A stretch of 64,000 nucleotides of DNA from Gammaproteobacteria bacterium (lineage in GTDB: Bacteria > Pseudomonadota > Gammaproteobacteria > DSM-16500). The notes beneath the pieces were generated by a model that saw nothing but the letters and a program-made list of their open reading frames with translations, did no database searches and was not told where the DNA came from. The stretch is taken from assembly GCA_013286495.1 (NCBI GenBank), contig JABDFQ010000004.1:1-64000 (forward strand), given 5' to 3'. Shown piece after piece: positions 51,474 through 63,660 of the stretch. A program made the position numbers and the translations under genes. The first letter of the stretch is position 1. Every line of letters starts with the position of its first letter.

Positions 51474-54299
51474 ATGACTACTCCGGTGAAAACCATGAAC
51501 GAGCTGTGGCAGGATTCTTATCTTGCCTCTGGTAATGAAGAATATCTGGAAGAAATGTATGAATCCTGGCTGGCTGATCCAGACAGTGTTCCCGCCGAAT
51601 GGAAAAAATATTTTAATGATTTGCTGCAGCGCTTGCCCAGAAATACACCAGATACTTCCCACGCTGCCGTTCGTGAGCAATTCCTCGAGCTTGCATCTCA
51701 CTCCGCAAGAACCACATCAGCAGGAACCAATACCTGGCATGACGAACAACAGGAACGAGTGATTGAGTTGATTGCTGCTTATCGCCGCTCAGGACATTTG
51801 CAGGCAGATATCGATCCATTAAAAATTCGCAATAAAATTTACAACTCCACACTGGAGTTAGGTTATTACGGATTTACCGATCAGGATTTAAATAAAACTT
51901 TTAATGTTGGTTCATTCGCTGGTTTGAACAAGTCAAGTGCAACACTGGCTGAAATCAATGATGGTTTGCGTAAAGTGTATTGCAACACGATTGGTTTTGA
52001 ATATATGCATATCGATCGTGTGGAAGAAGTGGAATGGATACGTGAACGTATTGAGCAAGGCTGGACGAATTTCAAACCTTCCAGTGAAGAAAAAAAACAT
52101 ATTCTCGATAGATTAATCGTAGCCGATGGTCTCGAAAAATATCTCGGATTCAAATATGTCGGCCAGAAACGTTTTTCACTTGAAGGCGGCGACAGTTTAA
52201 TTCCCATGCTGGATACGATTGTTAATCGCAGTGCAGAAGCAGGCATTCGTGAAACCGTGATTGGCATGGCGCATCGTGGACGATTAAATGTGCTGGTTAA
52301 TATTATCGGCAAGGAACCGCGTGAAATATTTAATGCATTTGAAGGCAAAGGTATTTCTGCAACACATTCAGGTGATGTCAAATATCATCTCGGTTATTCA
52401 TCAAATGTAAAAACACCTTATGGTTATGTGCATATTGCACTTGCGTTTAATCCATCACATCTGGAAATTGTTTCCCCAGTGGTACAAGGTTCCGTGCGCG
52501 CACGTCAACGTCGTCGTCGTGATACCACACAAAAACAAGTGTTACCCATTCAGATACACGGTGATGCTGCGTTTGCAGGACAAGGTGTGGTGATGGAAAC
52601 TTTCAATATGTCACAAACACGCTGGTTCACAGTAGGTGGTTCTGTGCATATCGTCATAAACAATCAGGTAGGATTTACTACCAGTAATCCGAAAGATGCG
52701 CGTTCAACAATTTATTGCACGGACGTTGCAAAAATGGTGGAGCCGCCAATATTGCATGTGAATGCAAATGATCCGGAAGCAGTTTATTTCGCAGCATTAT
52801 TTGCGACAGATTATCGTAATACCTTCAAGCGTGATGTTGTCATTGATCTGGTTTGTTACCGCCGTCATGGACATAATGAAGCAGATGAACCTTCTGCTAC
52901 ACAACCAGTCATGTATCAATCCATCAAAGCCATGCCAGTTCCCTATGCGATTTACGCTGAAAAATTAATTAATGAGGGCGTCATTCAATCAGGTGATGAA
53001 AAGAAAATTGCAGATCAGTATCGTGAAACGCTGGACAAGGGAGAGCGTGTTGTTGATGCAACCAATGGTCCTGCATCTTATGAATATGCAGTTAACTGGG
53101 ATCCATTTGTTGGAAAAAACTGGACTGAAAAAGCAGACACCGGTGTTCCAGTCAAAAAATTGCAGGCACTGGCAAGATCAATGGATGAATTTCCAGAAGG
53201 ATTTATCTTGCAACCACAAGTCAAAAAAGTTCTGGAAGCCCGCACAAAAATGACAGATGGTGAAATGCCACTAAACTGGGGATATGCCGAAACCATGGCA
53301 TATGCCACCTTGCTGGATGAAGGTTTTCCCATTCGCTTATGTGGACAGGATGCAGGTCGCGGAACGTTTGCTCATAGACATGCTGTTTTGCATGATCAGG
53401 AATCTGCAAATGTTTATATTCCACTGAGTCATGTTTCACCGCAGCAAGCACAAATTAATATTGTTGATTCACTTTTATCTGAAGAAGCTGTACTCGCATT
53501 TGAATATGGTTATTCCACAGCTGAACCCAATTTTCTCGTGATATGGGAAGCACAATTTGGTGATTTTGCCAATGGTGCGCAAGTTGTCATTGATCAATTC
53601 ATCAGTTCCGGTGAACAAAAATGGCTGAGATTATGTGGACTTGTCATGTTGTTACCGCATGGTTATGAAGGTCAGGGACCAGAACATTCCTCAGCACGAC
53701 TGGAACGTTATTTGCAATTGTGCGCTCAGGATAATATGCAAGTTTGTGTGCCAAGCACACCAGCACAAATTTTTCATTTATTACGCAGACAAATGGTACG
53801 TGCTTGTCGCAAACCATTAATTGTCATGACACCAAAAAGTTTGTTGCGTAATCCACTCGCTGTTTCCAGTCTGGAAGATTTGGCTGATGGCGAATTTCAG
53901 TTAATTATTCCAGAAGTGGATGAGCTGGATAATAAAAAAGTCGATCGATTAATTCTTACTTCCGGAAAAATTTATTACGAATTATTGCAACATCGAAGAG
54001 AGGCAAAAATAGAAAATATTGCCATCGTGCGTATGGAACAGTTATATCCTTTTCCTGAAGAAATGTTCCAGAAAGTTATCGCGCAATATGCAAACGTAAA
54101 AGATTTTATATGGTGTCAGGAAGAACCGCAGAATCAGGGCGCATGGTCGACGATGTCACCCATCATCACGCAATTTCTTTCAAACGGGCAAAAGTTGCGA
54201 TATGTTGGCAGATTGCCTTCTGCATCACCTGCAGTGGGTTATCATGCTGTGCATGAAAAAGAGCAAGAAGAAATCATTACCAAGGCATTAATGAAATAG
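51474..54299 (+). CDS. sucA: 2-oxoglutarate dehydrogenase E1
   Basis: [49 protein letters not shown]. Confidence 0.97.
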   Translation: MTTPVKTMNELWQDSYLASGNEEYLEEMYESWLADPDSVPAEWKKYFNDLLQRLPRNTPDTSHAAVREQFLELASHSARTTSAGTNTWHDEQQERVIELIAAYRRSGHLQADIDPLKIRNKIYNSTLELGYYGFTDQDLNKTFNVGSFAGLNKSSATLAEINDGLRKVYCNTIGFEYMHIDRVEEVEWIRERIEQGWTNFKPSSEEKKHILDRLIVADGLEKYLGFKYVGQKRFSLEGGDSLIPMLDTIVNRSAEAGIRETVIGMAHRGRLNVLVNIIGKEPREIFNAFEGKGISATHSGDVKYHLGYSSNVKTPYGYVHIALAFNPSHLEIVSPVVQGSVRARQRRRRDTTQKQVLPIQIHGDAAFAGQGVVMETFNMSQTRWFTVGGSVHIVINNQVGFTTSNPKDARSTIYCTDVAKMVEPPILHVNANDPEAVYFAALFATDYRNTFKRDVVIDLVCYRRHGHNEADEPSATQPVMYQSIKAMPVPYAIYAEKLINEGVIQSGDEKKIADQYRETLDKGERVVDATNGPASYEYAVNWDPFVGKNWTEKADTGVPVKKLQALARSMDEFPEGFILQPQVKKVLEARTKMTDGEMPLNWGYAETMAYATLLDEGFPIRLCGQDAGRGTFAHRHAVLHDQESANVYIPLSHVSPQQAQINIVDSLLSEEAVLAFEYGYSTAEPNFLVIWEAQFGDFANGAQVVIDQFISSGEQKWLRLCGLVMLLPHGYEGQGPEHSSARLERYLQLCAQDNMQVCVPSTPAQIFHLLRRQMVRACRKPLIVMTPKSLLRNPLAVSSLEDLADGEFQLIIPEVDELDNKKVDRLILTSGKIYYELLQHRREAKIENIAIVRMEQLYPFPEEMFQKVIAQYANVKDFIWCQEEPQNQGAWSTMSPIITQFLSNGQKLRYVGRLPSASPAVGYHAVHEKEQEEIITKALMK

Positions 54300-54312
54300 A
54301 GAGGAAACTGAA

Positions 54313-55539
54313 ATGACAATCGAGGTCAAAGTTCCACTGTTACCAGAATCCATTACTGATGCAACCGTTTCTACCTGGCATAAAAAAGCTGGTGACAAGG
54401 TATCTCGCGATGAAAATATCGTAGACCTGGAAACAGATAAAGTAATGCTTGAAGTTCCCTCTCCAACAGATGGCATCCTCAAGGAAATTATCAAACAGAG
54501 CGGCAGCACTGTGCACGCTCAGGAAGTGATTGCAGTGATTGAAGAAGGTGGAGCGGCTTCGGCAGAAGAAAAACCGAAGCAGGAAAGCAAACAGGAAAAA
54601 GCACCAGCCAATGAATCCAGCAAGGAAAAAAGCGCGCCAGCGAAATCAGAAACACCTCCAGCAGCAAAATCTGCCAATGAAAAACAGCCACCGCTTAGTC
54701 CATCTGTACGGCGAGTCATTGCAGAGCATGATATCGATGTCTCGCATGTGACTGGTACAGGTAAAGGCGGACGCATTACACGTGAAAATGCGATGTCTGC
54801 CATGAGTGGTTCAGAGACAGATACACAAATGCAGGGTGATAGACCAGAGAAACGTGTTCCCATGACACGCATGCGTACGCGTATTGCTGAACGTTTGCTG
54901 GAAGTCACACAAAATACCGCGATGCTTACCACCTTCAATGAAATCAATATGGCGCCGGTGATGGATGTGCGTAGTCGTTATCGTGAAAAATTTGAAAAGA
55001 AATATCAGACCCGTTTGGGTTTCATGTCATTTTTCGTCAAGGCTTGTGTAGAAGCATTAAAACGTGCCCCGACGGTGAATGCCTCGATTGATGGCAATGA
55101 TATTGTTTATCACGGTTATTTTGACATTGGTGTTGCCGTTTCAACCGAACGTGGTCTTGTTGTTCCCGTATTACGTAATGCTGATCAAATGAGCATGGCT
55201 GAGATTGAAGCAAAAATTGCTGAATATGCGGACAAGGCGCGTACTGGCAAATTGACACTGGAAGAAATGCAGGGTGGCACATTTACAATCACCAATGGTG
55301 GCGTATTTGGCTCATTAATGGCGACGCCCATCATCAATGCACCGCAATGTGCGATTTTAGGTATGCATAAAATTCAGGAACGTCCAGTGGTTGAGAATGG
55401 ACAGATTGTGATTCGTCCGATGATGTATGTAGCGCTTTCCTATGATCATCGATTGATTGATGGCAAGGAATCCGTGACTTTCCTCGTATCGATTAAAGAA
55501 TTACTTGAAGATCCAACACGAATGTTGCTGGAAGTTTAA
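54313..55539 (+). CDS. sucB: Dihydrolipoyl succinyltransferase E2
   Basis: Lipoyl domain [14 protein letters not shown]; catalytic [12 protein letters not shown]. Confidence 0.97.
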   Translation: MTIEVKVPLLPESITDATVSTWHKKAGDKVSRDENIVDLETDKVMLEVPSPTDGILKEIIKQSGSTVHAQEVIAVIEEGGAASAEEKPKQESKQEKAPANESSKEKSAPAKSETPPAAKSANEKQPPLSPSVRRVIAEHDIDVSHVTGTGKGGRITRENAMSAMSGSETDTQMQGDRPEKRVPMTRMRTRIAERLLEVTQNTAMLTTFNEINMAPVMDVRSRYREKFEKKYQTRLGFMSFFVKACVEALKRAPTVNASIDGNDIVYHGYFDIGVAVSTERGLVVPVLRNADQMSMAEIEAKIAEYADKARTGKLTLEEMQGGTFTITNGGVFGSLMATPIINAPQCAILGMHKIQERPVVENGQIVIRPMMYVALSYDHRLIDGKESVTFLVSIKELLEDPTRMLLEV

Positions 55540-55608
55540 CTTCAATTTCGACGGAGAGCTCCCCTTGTTGCTGGAAGTTTAAGTTCAATTTCGACGGAGA
55601 GCTCCCCT
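55523..55608 (+). repeat. 43-bp tandem duplication spanning the sucB stop codon
   Basis: TGTTGCTGGAAGTTTAASTTCAATTTCGACGGAGAGCTCCCCT repeated with a 43-nt shift. Confidence 0.85.
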
Positions 55609-55662
55609 CTCCCGGAGTGTTTTTCAACGAGGGGAGAGGGGTAGGGGTGAGGGTGTTTGTAT
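55603..55662. repeat. CCCCTCTCCC/GGGAGAGGGG intergenic palindromic repeat
   Basis: CTCCCCTCTCCC...GGGGAGAGGGGTAGGGGTGAGGGTG between sucB and sucC. Confidence 0.7.
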
Positions 55663-55694
55663 ATAAACAAGTAACAATTAGATAGGTGAATGCA

Positions 55695-56858
55695 ATGAAT
55701 CTTCATGAGTATCAAGCGAAACAATTACTATCACAATATGGGTTGCCGGTTTCCAAAGGCGAAGTGGCTTCCAGCGTGGAAGAAGCGGTTCATATTGCTG
55801 ACAAAATGAAAACACCGCGTTTTGTAGTCAAGGCACAAGTGCATGCTGGCGGACGTGGTAAAGCAGGTGGCGTTAAACTGGTTTCCACCAGGGAAGAAGT
55901 GGCAGAAGTCACGCGTTCATTATTGGGCACGCATCTGGTGACTTATCAAACCACTGCTGAAGGTCAGCCTGTTAATCAGGTATTAATTGAAGAACCCTGT
56001 GACATTGCACACGAATTATATTTAGGCGCAGTCATTGATCGTTCCAAACAGCGCATTGTGTTTATGGCATCCACTGAAGGTGGTGTTGAAATTGAAAAAG
56101 TCGCCGAACACACACCAGAAAAAATCCTCACGATTACGGTCGATCCGCTGGTTGGCGTCATGCCTTATCAGGGACGTGACCTTGCTTTTGGTCTGGGATT
56201 GAAAGGCGAGCAGATCAAGCAATTCGTCAATTTGTTATCTGGTTTGGGCAAGATGATGGTGAACAAGGATTTGAGCATGCTGGAAATTAATCCATTGGTC
56301 ATCACTAAACAAGGCAATTTATTGTGCCTCGATGCCAAAATAAATATTGATGACAATGCGCTTTATCGACAACCAGAATTACGCGCCATGCGTGATGCCA
56401 GTCAGGAAGATGAGCGTGAAAATCACGCACGTGACTGGGAATTAAATTACATCGCACTGGATGGTGATATTGGTTGCATGGTAAATGGTGCCGGTCTTGC
56501 GATGGCAACCATGGATATGATCAAGCTGCATGGCGGCAATCCTGCAAACTTTCTGGATGTCGGTGGTGGTGCGACCAAGGAACGTGTTTCAGAAGCGTTC
56601 AAGATTATTTTGTCAGATAAAAAAGTCAAAGCCATTCTCATTAATATTTTCGGCGGCATTGTGCGCGGTGATTTAATTGCTGAAGGCATTATTGGTGCGG
56701 TTGCAGATATTGGCACAGCACTTCCAGTTGTTGTCAGACTTGAAGGAAATAATGCAGATATCGGCGCAAAAATGCTGGCAGAAAGTGGTTTAAATATTAT
56801 TGCTTCAACCAGCTTCACAGATGCCGCGAAAAAAGTGGTCGAAGCGGTTAAAAAATAA
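55695..56858 (+). CDS. sucC: Succinyl-CoA ligase beta subunit
   Basis: [36 protein letters not shown]. Confidence 0.97.
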   Translation: MNLHEYQAKQLLSQYGLPVSKGEVASSVEEAVHIADKMKTPRFVVKAQVHAGGRGKAGGVKLVSTREEVAEVTRSLLGTHLVTYQTTAEGQPVNQVLIEEPCDIAHELYLGAVIDRSKQRIVFMASTEGGVEIEKVAEHTPEKILTITVDPLVGVMPYQGRDLAFGLGLKGEQIKQFVNLLSGLGKMMVNKDLSMLEINPLVITKQGNLLCLDAKINIDDNALYRQPELRAMRDASQEDERENHARDWELNYIALDGDIGCMVNGAGLAMATMDMIKLHGGNPANFLDVGGGATKERVSEAFKIILSDKKVKAILINIFGGIVRGDLIAEGIIGAVADIGTALPVVVRLEGNNADIGAKMLAESGLNIIASTSFTDAAKKVVEAVKK

Positions 56859-56868
56859 AGGTGATGTC

Positions 56869-57753
56869 ATGAGTATTCTTGTAAACGCAAACACAAAAGT
56901 TATTTGTCAGGGATTTACTGGTAAGCAAGGCACATTGCATTCTGAACAGGCAATCAGTTATGGCACAAAAATGGTTGGTGGTGTCACACCAGAAAAAGGT
57001 GGTCAGACACATCTTGGTTTACCTGTATTTAACACCGTGGCTGAAACCATGAAAGAAACGCAGGCAGATGCCAGTGTCATTTATGTTCCTGCTCCTTATT
57101 GCAAGGATTCCATTCTGGAAGCAGTGGATGCCGGCGTGAAATTAATTGTCTGTATTACTGAAGGGATTCCAGTGCTGGATATGCTGGAAGTCAAAGCCTG
57201 TATTGATCAACATAAAGATGTGCGTCTGATTGGTCCTAATTGTCCAGGTGTTATTACACCAGGTGCATGCAAAATTGGCATCATGCCTGGTTATATTCAT
57301 AAACCTGGTAAAGTGGGTATTGTTTCGCGTTCAGGCACACTCACGTATGAAGCAGTCAAACAAACTTCGGATTTAAATCTGGGTCAAAGCACATGTGTTG
57401 GCATTGGTGGCGATCCTATTCCGGGCACGAATTTTATTGATGTACTGGCCTTGTTTGAAAAAGATCCGCAAACAGAAATCATCGTGATGGTTGGCGAAAT
57501 TGGTGGTAGTGCTGAAGAAGAAGCAGCCGCATTCATCAAAACACATGTCAGCAAACCAGTCGTTGCCTATATAGCTGGTGTGACGGCTCCTGCTGGCAAA
57601 CGCATGGGTCATGCGGGTGCGATTATTGCTGGTGGTAAAGGAACAGCCGCAGAAAAATTTAAAGTACTGGAAGAAGCAGGCGTTTATATTGTGCGTTCAC
57701 CAGCAGAAATGGGTAAAAAGACAGCGGAAGTTTTAGGTGAGGTAACGACATAA
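56869..57753 (+). CDS. sucD: Succinyl-CoA ligase alpha subunit
   Basis: [42 protein letters not shown]; start refined from ORF 56800. Confidence 0.97.
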   Translation: MSILVNANTKVICQGFTGKQGTLHSEQAISYGTKMVGGVTPEKGGQTHLGLPVFNTVAETMKETQADASVIYVPAPYCKDSILEAVDAGVKLIVCITEGIPVLDMLEVKACIDQHKDVRLIGPNCPGVITPGACKIGIMPGYIHKPGKVGIVSRSGTLTYEAVKQTSDLNLGQSTCVGIGGDPIPGTNFIDVLALFEKDPQTEIIVMVGEIGGSAEEEAAAFIKTHVSKPVVAYIAGVTAPAGKRMGHAGAIIAGGKGTAAEKFKVLEEAGVYIVRSPAEMGKKTAEVLGEVTT

Positions 57754-57754
57754 C

Positions 57755-59026
57755 ATGCTTGATCCCAAACTTGTACGTGGTTCCATGGAAACAGTCGCCG
57801 CGCAATTAAAAAAGCGCGGTGTTGTTCTGGATATCGCAAAATTCAATACGCTGGAAGATAAACGCAAGCAGTTGCAAGTCAAAATGCAGGATTTGCAGAA
57901 TGAACGCAATGTACGCTCAAAGGAAGTTGGCATTGCCAAGGCATCAGGAAAAAATGTTGATGAAGCATTAAAAAGTCTCAAGGAATTAAGTGATTCACTG
58001 AAAAAAGTAGAAGAAGAGTTTGCTGCGATTCAAGTTGAGCTCGATGATTATCTCGCACGCATTCCCAATGTGACACATGAATCCGTTCCTGAAGGAAAAA
58101 GTGAAGAAGATAATGTTGTCGTACGCACGATTGGCGAGCCGAAAAAATTTTCCTTTACTCCAAAGGATCATGTTGAATTAGGTGCAAAACACGGTTTGAT
58201 GGATTTCGAAACTGCAGCAAAAATCACTGGTGCACGTTTTGTCGTGTTACGCGGAGCAATGGCGAAACTGCAACGCGCACTCAGTCAGTTCATGCTCGAT
58301 TTGCATATCAATGAACATGGTTATCAGGAAATTTATGTTCCTTCGATGGTGAATGCCACCAGTATGTATGGCACAGGACAATTTCCTAATTTGAAAGAAG
58401 ATGTGTTTTCTGTAAATGGCGTGAATGAATATTATCTGATTCCCACTTCTGAAGTACCCGTGACAAATACGATGCGTGATCAGATTCTTGCTGAAGATCA
58501 ATTGCCATTAAAATATGTTTGTTATAGTTCCTGTTTTAGAAGTGAAGCGGGTTCGTATGGCAAAGATATCAAAGGCATGTTGCGTCAGCATCAATTTGAA
58601 AAAGTGGAATTAGTGCAGATTGTCAAACCTGACATGTCCTGGCAAGCGCTGGAAGAATTGACGGGTCATGCAGAAACCGTGCTAAAACGGCTGGAATTAC
58701 CTTATCGTGTTGTCACCTTGTGTACGGGTGATGTCGGATTTTCCTCGGCTAAAACATATGATCTGGAAGTCTGGCTGCCTGGACAACAATGTTATCGTGA
58801 AATTTCTTCGTGCAGTAATATGGAAGCTTTTCAGGCGCGTCGCATGAAAGCACGTTTCCGTGATGCTGCTGGCAAGATTGAACTTGTGCATACACTGAAT
58901 GGTTCTGGATTGGCAATTGGCCGTACCCTGATTGCCGTTGTTGAGAATTATCAGGATGAATTAGGACGTATACATATTCCTTCAGCACTGCAACCGTACA
59001 TGGGTGGCTTGAAGGTGATTGAGTAG
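57755..59026 (+). CDS. serS: Seryl-tRNA synthetase
   Basis: [57 protein letters not shown]. Confidence 0.97.
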   Translation: MLDPKLVRGSMETVAAQLKKRGVVLDIAKFNTLEDKRKQLQVKMQDLQNERNVRSKEVGIAKASGKNVDEALKSLKELSDSLKKVEEEFAAIQVELDDYLARIPNVTHESVPEGKSEEDNVVVRTIGEPKKFSFTPKDHVELGAKHGLMDFETAAKITGARFVVLRGAMAKLQRALSQFMLDLHINEHGYQEIYVPSMVNATSMYGTGQFPNLKEDVFSVNGVNEYYLIPTSEVPVTNTMRDQILAEDQLPLKYVCYSSCFRSEAGSYGKDIKGMLRQHQFEKVELVQIVKPDMSWQALEELTGHAETVLKRLELPYRVVTLCTGDVGFSSAKTYDLEVWLPGQQCYREISSCSNMEAFQARRMKARFRDAAGKIELVHTLNGSGLAIGRTLIAVVENYQDELGRIHIPSALQPYMGGLKVIE

Positions 59027-59044
59027 TATCCGAATTAACAGGAG

Positions 59045-59341
59045 GTGAAATTGCGTATCATCAGTTATTTCTTTTTACTCGTTATCGTATTATTTGGCAT
59101 GACGTTTGCGACATTAAATTCCGAATCTGTGACGATCAATTATTACTTTGGCAATTCCACGATGCCGTTATCACTCTTGCTCGTATTGGTATTTGCCTTG
59201 GGATGTCTGATAGGCATGATGGTAGGTTTCTGGTTGTTGATCAAATCCAAATTAATTAATTACCGATTAAAACAACGCTTGCAATTAGTGGAAAAGGAAG
59301 TTGATAACTTGCGAGCCATTCCCTTGCAGGACAAAGTCTAA
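59045..59341 (+). CDS. lapA: LapA family protein
   Basis: Two TM segments, NSESVTINYYFG; followed by lapB; start may be TTG 59051. Confidence 0.85.
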   Translation: MKLRIISYFFLLVIVLFGMTFATLNSESVTINYYFGNSTMPLSLLLVLVFALGCLIGMMVGFWLLIKSKLINYRLKQRLQLVEKEVDNLRAIPLQDKV

Positions 59342-60520
59342 ATGAAATGGGTTGGCATATTATTTTTTCTGGCGTGCATTGCCATAGCGTACAGGCTTGG
59401 AGCGCGTTCTCGTCCAGAAGAAACACCGCCACGTAAATTAAATATCCCGCGTGATTATCTGATTGGTCTCAATTTTTTATTAAATGAAGAAACTGATAAA
59501 GCAGTTGATATATTCATCAAGATGCTGGAAGTCGATAGTGATACCGTTGAAACACATTTAGCAGTTGGCAAATTATTTAGACGTCGTGGTGAAGTGGATC
59601 GTGCGATTCGCATTCATCAAAATCTTATTGCGCGTCCGCAACTGGAAAAAGTCGTACGTGAACAATCGCTGTATGAATTGGGTCAGGATTATTTAAGCGC
59701 AGGCATGCTCGATAGAGCGGAAAGAATATTTCTCGAATTAGTTAATACCAAATCGCATTCTGCACGCGCCTTGCAAACATTAATTGATATTTATCAGCAA
59801 GCAAAAGACTGGAATAATGCGATCACCATGGCATCGCAATACGCATCGCTCACTCATCAGAATATGCAACCCATCATCGCACAATATTATTGCGAACTGG
59901 CTGAAGCAGAATCCATCAAGCGACATCATGAAGCCGCACTGATTTGGCTGGATAAGGCACTGGCTACTGATAAAAGTTGCGCACGGGCGAGTTTATTACA
60001 GGCAAAAATATTGATGGATCAGGCTGATTACAAAGGCGCGCTTAAAAGCCTCAAAAAAATCCAGTCACAAAATCCTGATTTTCTTTCTGAATCAATTGAT
60101 TTACTCGCATCCTGTTATGAAAAATTAGGTGAAGAAGAAAAGCTGGTGATATATCTCAAGCAATTACTGGATGAACATCCGCGTGTACCTGTGGCGCTCA
60201 TTCTTGCTGAACGTATACGCAAGCGCAAAGGTGATAAAGTTGCTGCAACATTCGTAGCAGATTATGTGCGTCGTTATCCATCGCTGCGTGGGTTATCCAT
60301 ATTCGTCAATATTTATATTTCCAGTGCGGAAGGCAGGGCGCGTGAAGATTTGCAAATCCTGCAGAATTTAATGAAAAAACTTTTAGCGACCAAACCAGAA
60401 TATCAATGTCATTCCTGTGGTTTTTCTGGTAAATCGCTGCATTGGCATTGTCCGGGTTGCAAGCAATGGAGCACCATGATGCCAGTTCACGGTGAAGAAG
60501 AATTGGCTGCACGAGTATAA
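59342..60520 (+). CDS. lapB: Lipopolysaccharide assembly protein LapB (TPR, YciM)
   Basis: TPR array and C-terminal rubredoxin-like YQCHSCGFSGKSLHWHCPGCKQW. Confidence 0.93.
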   Translation: MKWVGILFFLACIAIAYRLGARSRPEETPPRKLNIPRDYLIGLNFLLNEETDKAVDIFIKMLEVDSDTVETHLAVGKLFRRRGEVDRAIRIHQNLIARPQLEKVVREQSLYELGQDYLSAGMLDRAERIFLELVNTKSHSARALQTLIDIYQQAKDWNNAITMASQYASLTHQNMQPIIAQYYCELAEAESIKRHHEAALIWLDKALATDKSCARASLLQAKILMDQADYKGALKSLKKIQSQNPDFLSESIDLLASCYEKLGEEEKLVIYLKQLLDEHPRVPVALILAERIRKRKGDKVAATFVADYVRRYPSLRGLSIFVNIYISSAEGRAREDLQILQNLMKKLLATKPEYQCHSCGFSGKSLHWHCPGCKQWSTMMPVHGEEELAARV

Positions 60521-60522
60521 AA

Positions 60523-61485
60523 ATGAATAATAAACCTCTCATCTCTGTCGCTCCCATGATGGATTGTACTGACAAGCACGATCGCTATTTCCTGCGCTTG
60601 ATCGCGCCAGATGTTTTGCTTTATACCGAAATGATTACTGCACACGCATTGGCGCATGGTGATGTGGATTATTTACTGGGATTTGATGCACTCGAACATC
60701 CTGTTGCCTTGCAATTAGGCGGCAGTGATCCGGCATTGTTGGCACGCGCGGCCATATTAGGTCAGCAATATGGTTATGATGAAATTAATTTGAATGTTGG
60801 ATGTCCCAGTCCACGCGTGAGCAAAGGACGGTTTGGTGCATGTCTGATGCTGGAACCTTCGCTAGTAGCAGAATGTGTGATGGCGATGCGTGCAAACGTG
60901 AATATTCCTGTTACGGTTAAATGTCGTATTGGTGTGGATGATGCGGATAGTTATGCTGAATTACAAAATTTCATGACGCAAATTGCCCATGCTGGCTGTA
61001 ATACTTTTATCATTCACGCACGTAAAGCGTGGTTAAATGGTTTAAGTCCAAAACAGAATCGTGAAATTCCACCGCTGCGTTATGAAGTGGTGTATCAAAT
61101 CAAAAAAGATTTTCCTGGCTTAAATATCATTTTGAATGGCGGCATTAAAACGCTTGCCGATATTGATGCACATTTGTTGCATGTCGATGGCGTGATGATT
61201 GGACGCGAAGCTTATTCGAATCCGTATTTTTTAGCTGAAATTCAGCGTCAATATTTTTCCTCATCGGGTAAGACACGCGATGAGGTTATTGATTCGTATC
61301 TGCCGTATGTGCAGGCAGAGATGCAGAAAGGAGTGAGGTTGAATAGTATCACGCGTCATATTTTGGGGTTATTTCAGGGCTTACGTGGTGCAGGAAAATG
61401 GCGCCGTTATTTGAGCCAGCATGCGCATAAAAAAGATGCGGATGTGAGCGTGATACGCGAAGCGCTGGAGATGGTGAAAGGTTAG
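60523..61485 (+). CDS. dusA: tRNA-dihydrouridine(20/20a) synthase
   Basis: VAPMMDCTDKHDRYFLR, NLNVGCPSPRVSKGRFGACLM. Confidence 0.95.
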   Translation: MNNKPLISVAPMMDCTDKHDRYFLRLIAPDVLLYTEMITAHALAHGDVDYLLGFDALEHPVALQLGGSDPALLARAAILGQQYGYDEINLNVGCPSPRVSKGRFGACLMLEPSLVAECVMAMRANVNIPVTVKCRIGVDDADSYAELQNFMTQIAHAGCNTFIIHARKAWLNGLSPKQNREIPPLRYEVVYQIKKDFPGLNIILNGGIKTLADIDAHLLHVDGVMIGREAYSNPYFLAEIQRQYFSSSGKTRDEVIDSYLPYVQAEMQKGVRLNSITRHILGLFQGLRGAGKWRRYLSQHAHKKDADVSVIREALEMVKG

Positions 61486-61504
61486 GTGGTGTTTGTGTGG
61501 AGAG

Positions 61505-61714
61505 CTGTCATTCTGTAAAGGAGCGCTGTCATCCTTCTGACGGAGAGCTGTCATCCTGAGCACGCTCTTGTTCTTGTGCGAAGGATCTCATGAAGAATCC
61601 GTGAACTTTTATTGAGAGATCCTTCGCACAAGAACAAGAGCGTGCTCAGGATGACAGCTCTCCGTCAGAAGGATGACAGCGCTCAGGATGACAGCGCTCC
61701 TTTACAGAATGATA
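61505..61714. repeat. Modular palindromic repeat (GTCATCCTGAGC / GAAGGATCT type)
   Basis: Arms 61505-61589 and 61616-61714 are reverse complements except for an extra ~15-nt module in the right arm. Confidence 0.85.
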
Positions 61715-61756
61715 GACTCCCATAACGATTAAACGTAAATAACACGGAGATTAAAC

Positions 61757-62023
61757 ATGTACGACTTTCTACACATGACATCCAATTTCATTGGATTATT
61801 TGGTGCATTCTTATTATTACTGGCATTTTTTTTATTAAGCACGAATCGGATTTCATCACACAGTCTGAAATATCAGATATATAACTTGTTAGCCGCATCA
61901 CTTATTTTATATTCCTTATTATTCGATTTTAATCTTTCAGCATTTGTCATTGAAATAGCGTGGATTATTATCAGCCTGATGGGAATTTATAAAATTTTAT
62001 CAGCAAGAAAACATCAGTCGTAA
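61757..62023 (+). CDS. Small membrane protein (CBU_0592-like)
   Basis: 88 aa, three hydrophobic segments. Confidence 0.6.
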   Translation: MYDFLHMTSNFIGLFGAFLLLLAFFLLSTNRISSHSLKYQIYNLLAASLILYSLLFDFNLSAFVIEIAWIIISLMGIYKILSARKHQS

Positions 62024-62047
62024 TTTAATTTCAAGAGGAGTTTTTAT

Positions 62048-62770
62048 ATGGAGTCATATGCGAATCCAGATTCTGGTCGAATAAAAGATGCAACCGGCGA
62101 ATATTATGGCTGGCCAAAGATTGCTGCGCTTGCATTTTATGGAAGTAAGGATGAGGTGAAAAATTATTTGCTGGCAAACACATATAGTATTGAAGAAAAA
62201 ATCCAGATTGCAAAAGATACCCAATGTTTTACGAAACACACACTCATCGGAAAAAATTTTACGGCGTATCAACTGATTAATCTCAGATGCAAGAGTGTAA
62301 CGAAGCCAGTTGCCAGTATTTTTTGTGATGGTACTAAAATTTCCAAAAATGAATACATGGATTTACTCGTTCAGCACACAGGTTTGTTTGCCATACATGA
62401 ATATCTGGAAGCTAAAATTGCAAATGGGGTAATTGGTGATCCAACTGTTAGCAGACGCGTTAAAATTTTTAGTAATCTTTTGCTGGCGATAAAAAATGAT
62501 GATAAGAATCAAGTCATGAAAATTATTAATGCTGAACATCCAGTTGGAATGGTTACACAAGAATTTCATGATCTGTTAATTGGCTTGGGAGGTTGCAATT
62601 ATTTCAATATTCTTATGATGTTTCAGGAATATAATAAACATATCACATCAATTAAGTTGGATAAGGAGAGCTCCTTGGTTAAAATATTAACCGATGTCCT
62701 TGCAGGACGTGCCAACGATAAAATTAATCTCGATGAGTTCGAATTGAAAATCGTGCGTTCAAACAAATGA
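62048..62770 (+). CDS. Hypothetical protein
   Basis: 240-aa ORF, AGAGGAG RBS, ATGA overlap with nadC. Confidence 0.7.
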   Translation: MESYANPDSGRIKDATGEYYGWPKIAALAFYGSKDEVKNYLLANTYSIEEKIQIAKDTQCFTKHTLIGKNFTAYQLINLRCKSVTKPVASIFCDGTKISKNEYMDLLVQHTGLFAIHEYLEAKIANGVIGDPTVSRRVKIFSNLLLAIKNDDKNQVMKIINAEHPVGMVTQEFHDLLIGLGGCNYFNILMMFQEYNKHITSIKLDKESSLVKILTDVLAGRANDKINLDEFELKIVRSNK

Positions 62771-63639
62771 CCGCTTATTGCCTGAATTCAAATGACGAAC
62801 AACTATTGCAGCTTGCGCTGGTGGAAGATCTCGGTATTGCATATGAAGATATAACCAGTGATTTGTTATTTAGCGATTCGGGCAATAAAAACTATCAGGC
62901 GAAAATTATTTCCAAACATCCTGCGCCGATTATTTTTTCCGGCGCAGCGATTGTCAAACCATTGCTGAATAAATTAAGTCATGATCATGAATGTCATTTT
63001 CATATTCAGGATGGTGAGTGGTGCGCGCCTAGCGATACCTTGTTAAGCATAATTGCGCCTGCGCGAGTGATGTTAAAAGCCGAGCGTACCCTGCTTAATT
63101 TTTTACAACGTTTATCTGGCATTGCTACGGTAACGCGGCAATATGTTGATGCAGTCAGGCATACTTCAGCCAAAATTCTGGATACACGCAAGACAACGCC
63201 TGGCTTACGTCGTCTTGAAAAATATGCTGTGCAATGTGGTGGTGGCGTCAATCATCGCATGGGATTGTATGATGCGTTGATGATCAAGGATACGCATACT
63301 GATTTTTTAGGCGGTATTGAACATTCATTATCACAGTTGCCCGATGATATTACGCAACACTATCCAGTAATTGTTGAAGTGCGTAATAGAAATGAATTAA
63401 ACATTGTTCTCAAAAATGGATTACATAAAACAACACGTGTTTTGCTGGACAACATGAATCTGACAGAGCTTGCTGCCTGTGTGGCGCTTTGCGAATCGCG
63501 CATTGCAACAGAAGCATCTGGCAATATTAATCTGGATAATGTGAGTGAAGTTGCAGCGTGTGGTGTGGATTTTATTTCGATTGGCCGTTTGACGCATTCA
63601 ATATTCAGTGCAGATTTATCCATGCAGTGTGATTTGTAA
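62767..63639 (+). CDS. nadC: Nicotinate-nucleotide pyrophosphorylase
   Basis: ALVEDLGIAYEDITSDLL, ILDTRKTTPGLRRLEKYAVQCGGGVNHRMGLYDALMIKDTH. Confidence 0.97.
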   Translation: MTAYCLNSNDEQLLQLALVEDLGIAYEDITSDLLFSDSGNKNYQAKIISKHPAPIIFSGAAIVKPLLNKLSHDHECHFHIQDGEWCAPSDTLLSIIAPARVMLKAERTLLNFLQRLSGIATVTRQYVDAVRHTSAKILDTRKTTPGLRRLEKYAVQCGGGVNHRMGLYDALMIKDTHTDFLGGIEHSLSQLPDDITQHYPVIVEVRNRNELNIVLKNGLHKTTRVLLDNMNLTELAACVALCESRIATEASGNINLDNVSEVAACGVDFISIGRLTHSIFSADLSMQCDL

Positions 63640-63660
63640 TAAATATAAGGTTTAAAAAAC

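Noticed and set aside
51881-52381. Long antisense ORFs inside sucA, ribD, hemF and similar core genes
   Set aside because: Opposite-strand shadows of well-identified core genes.
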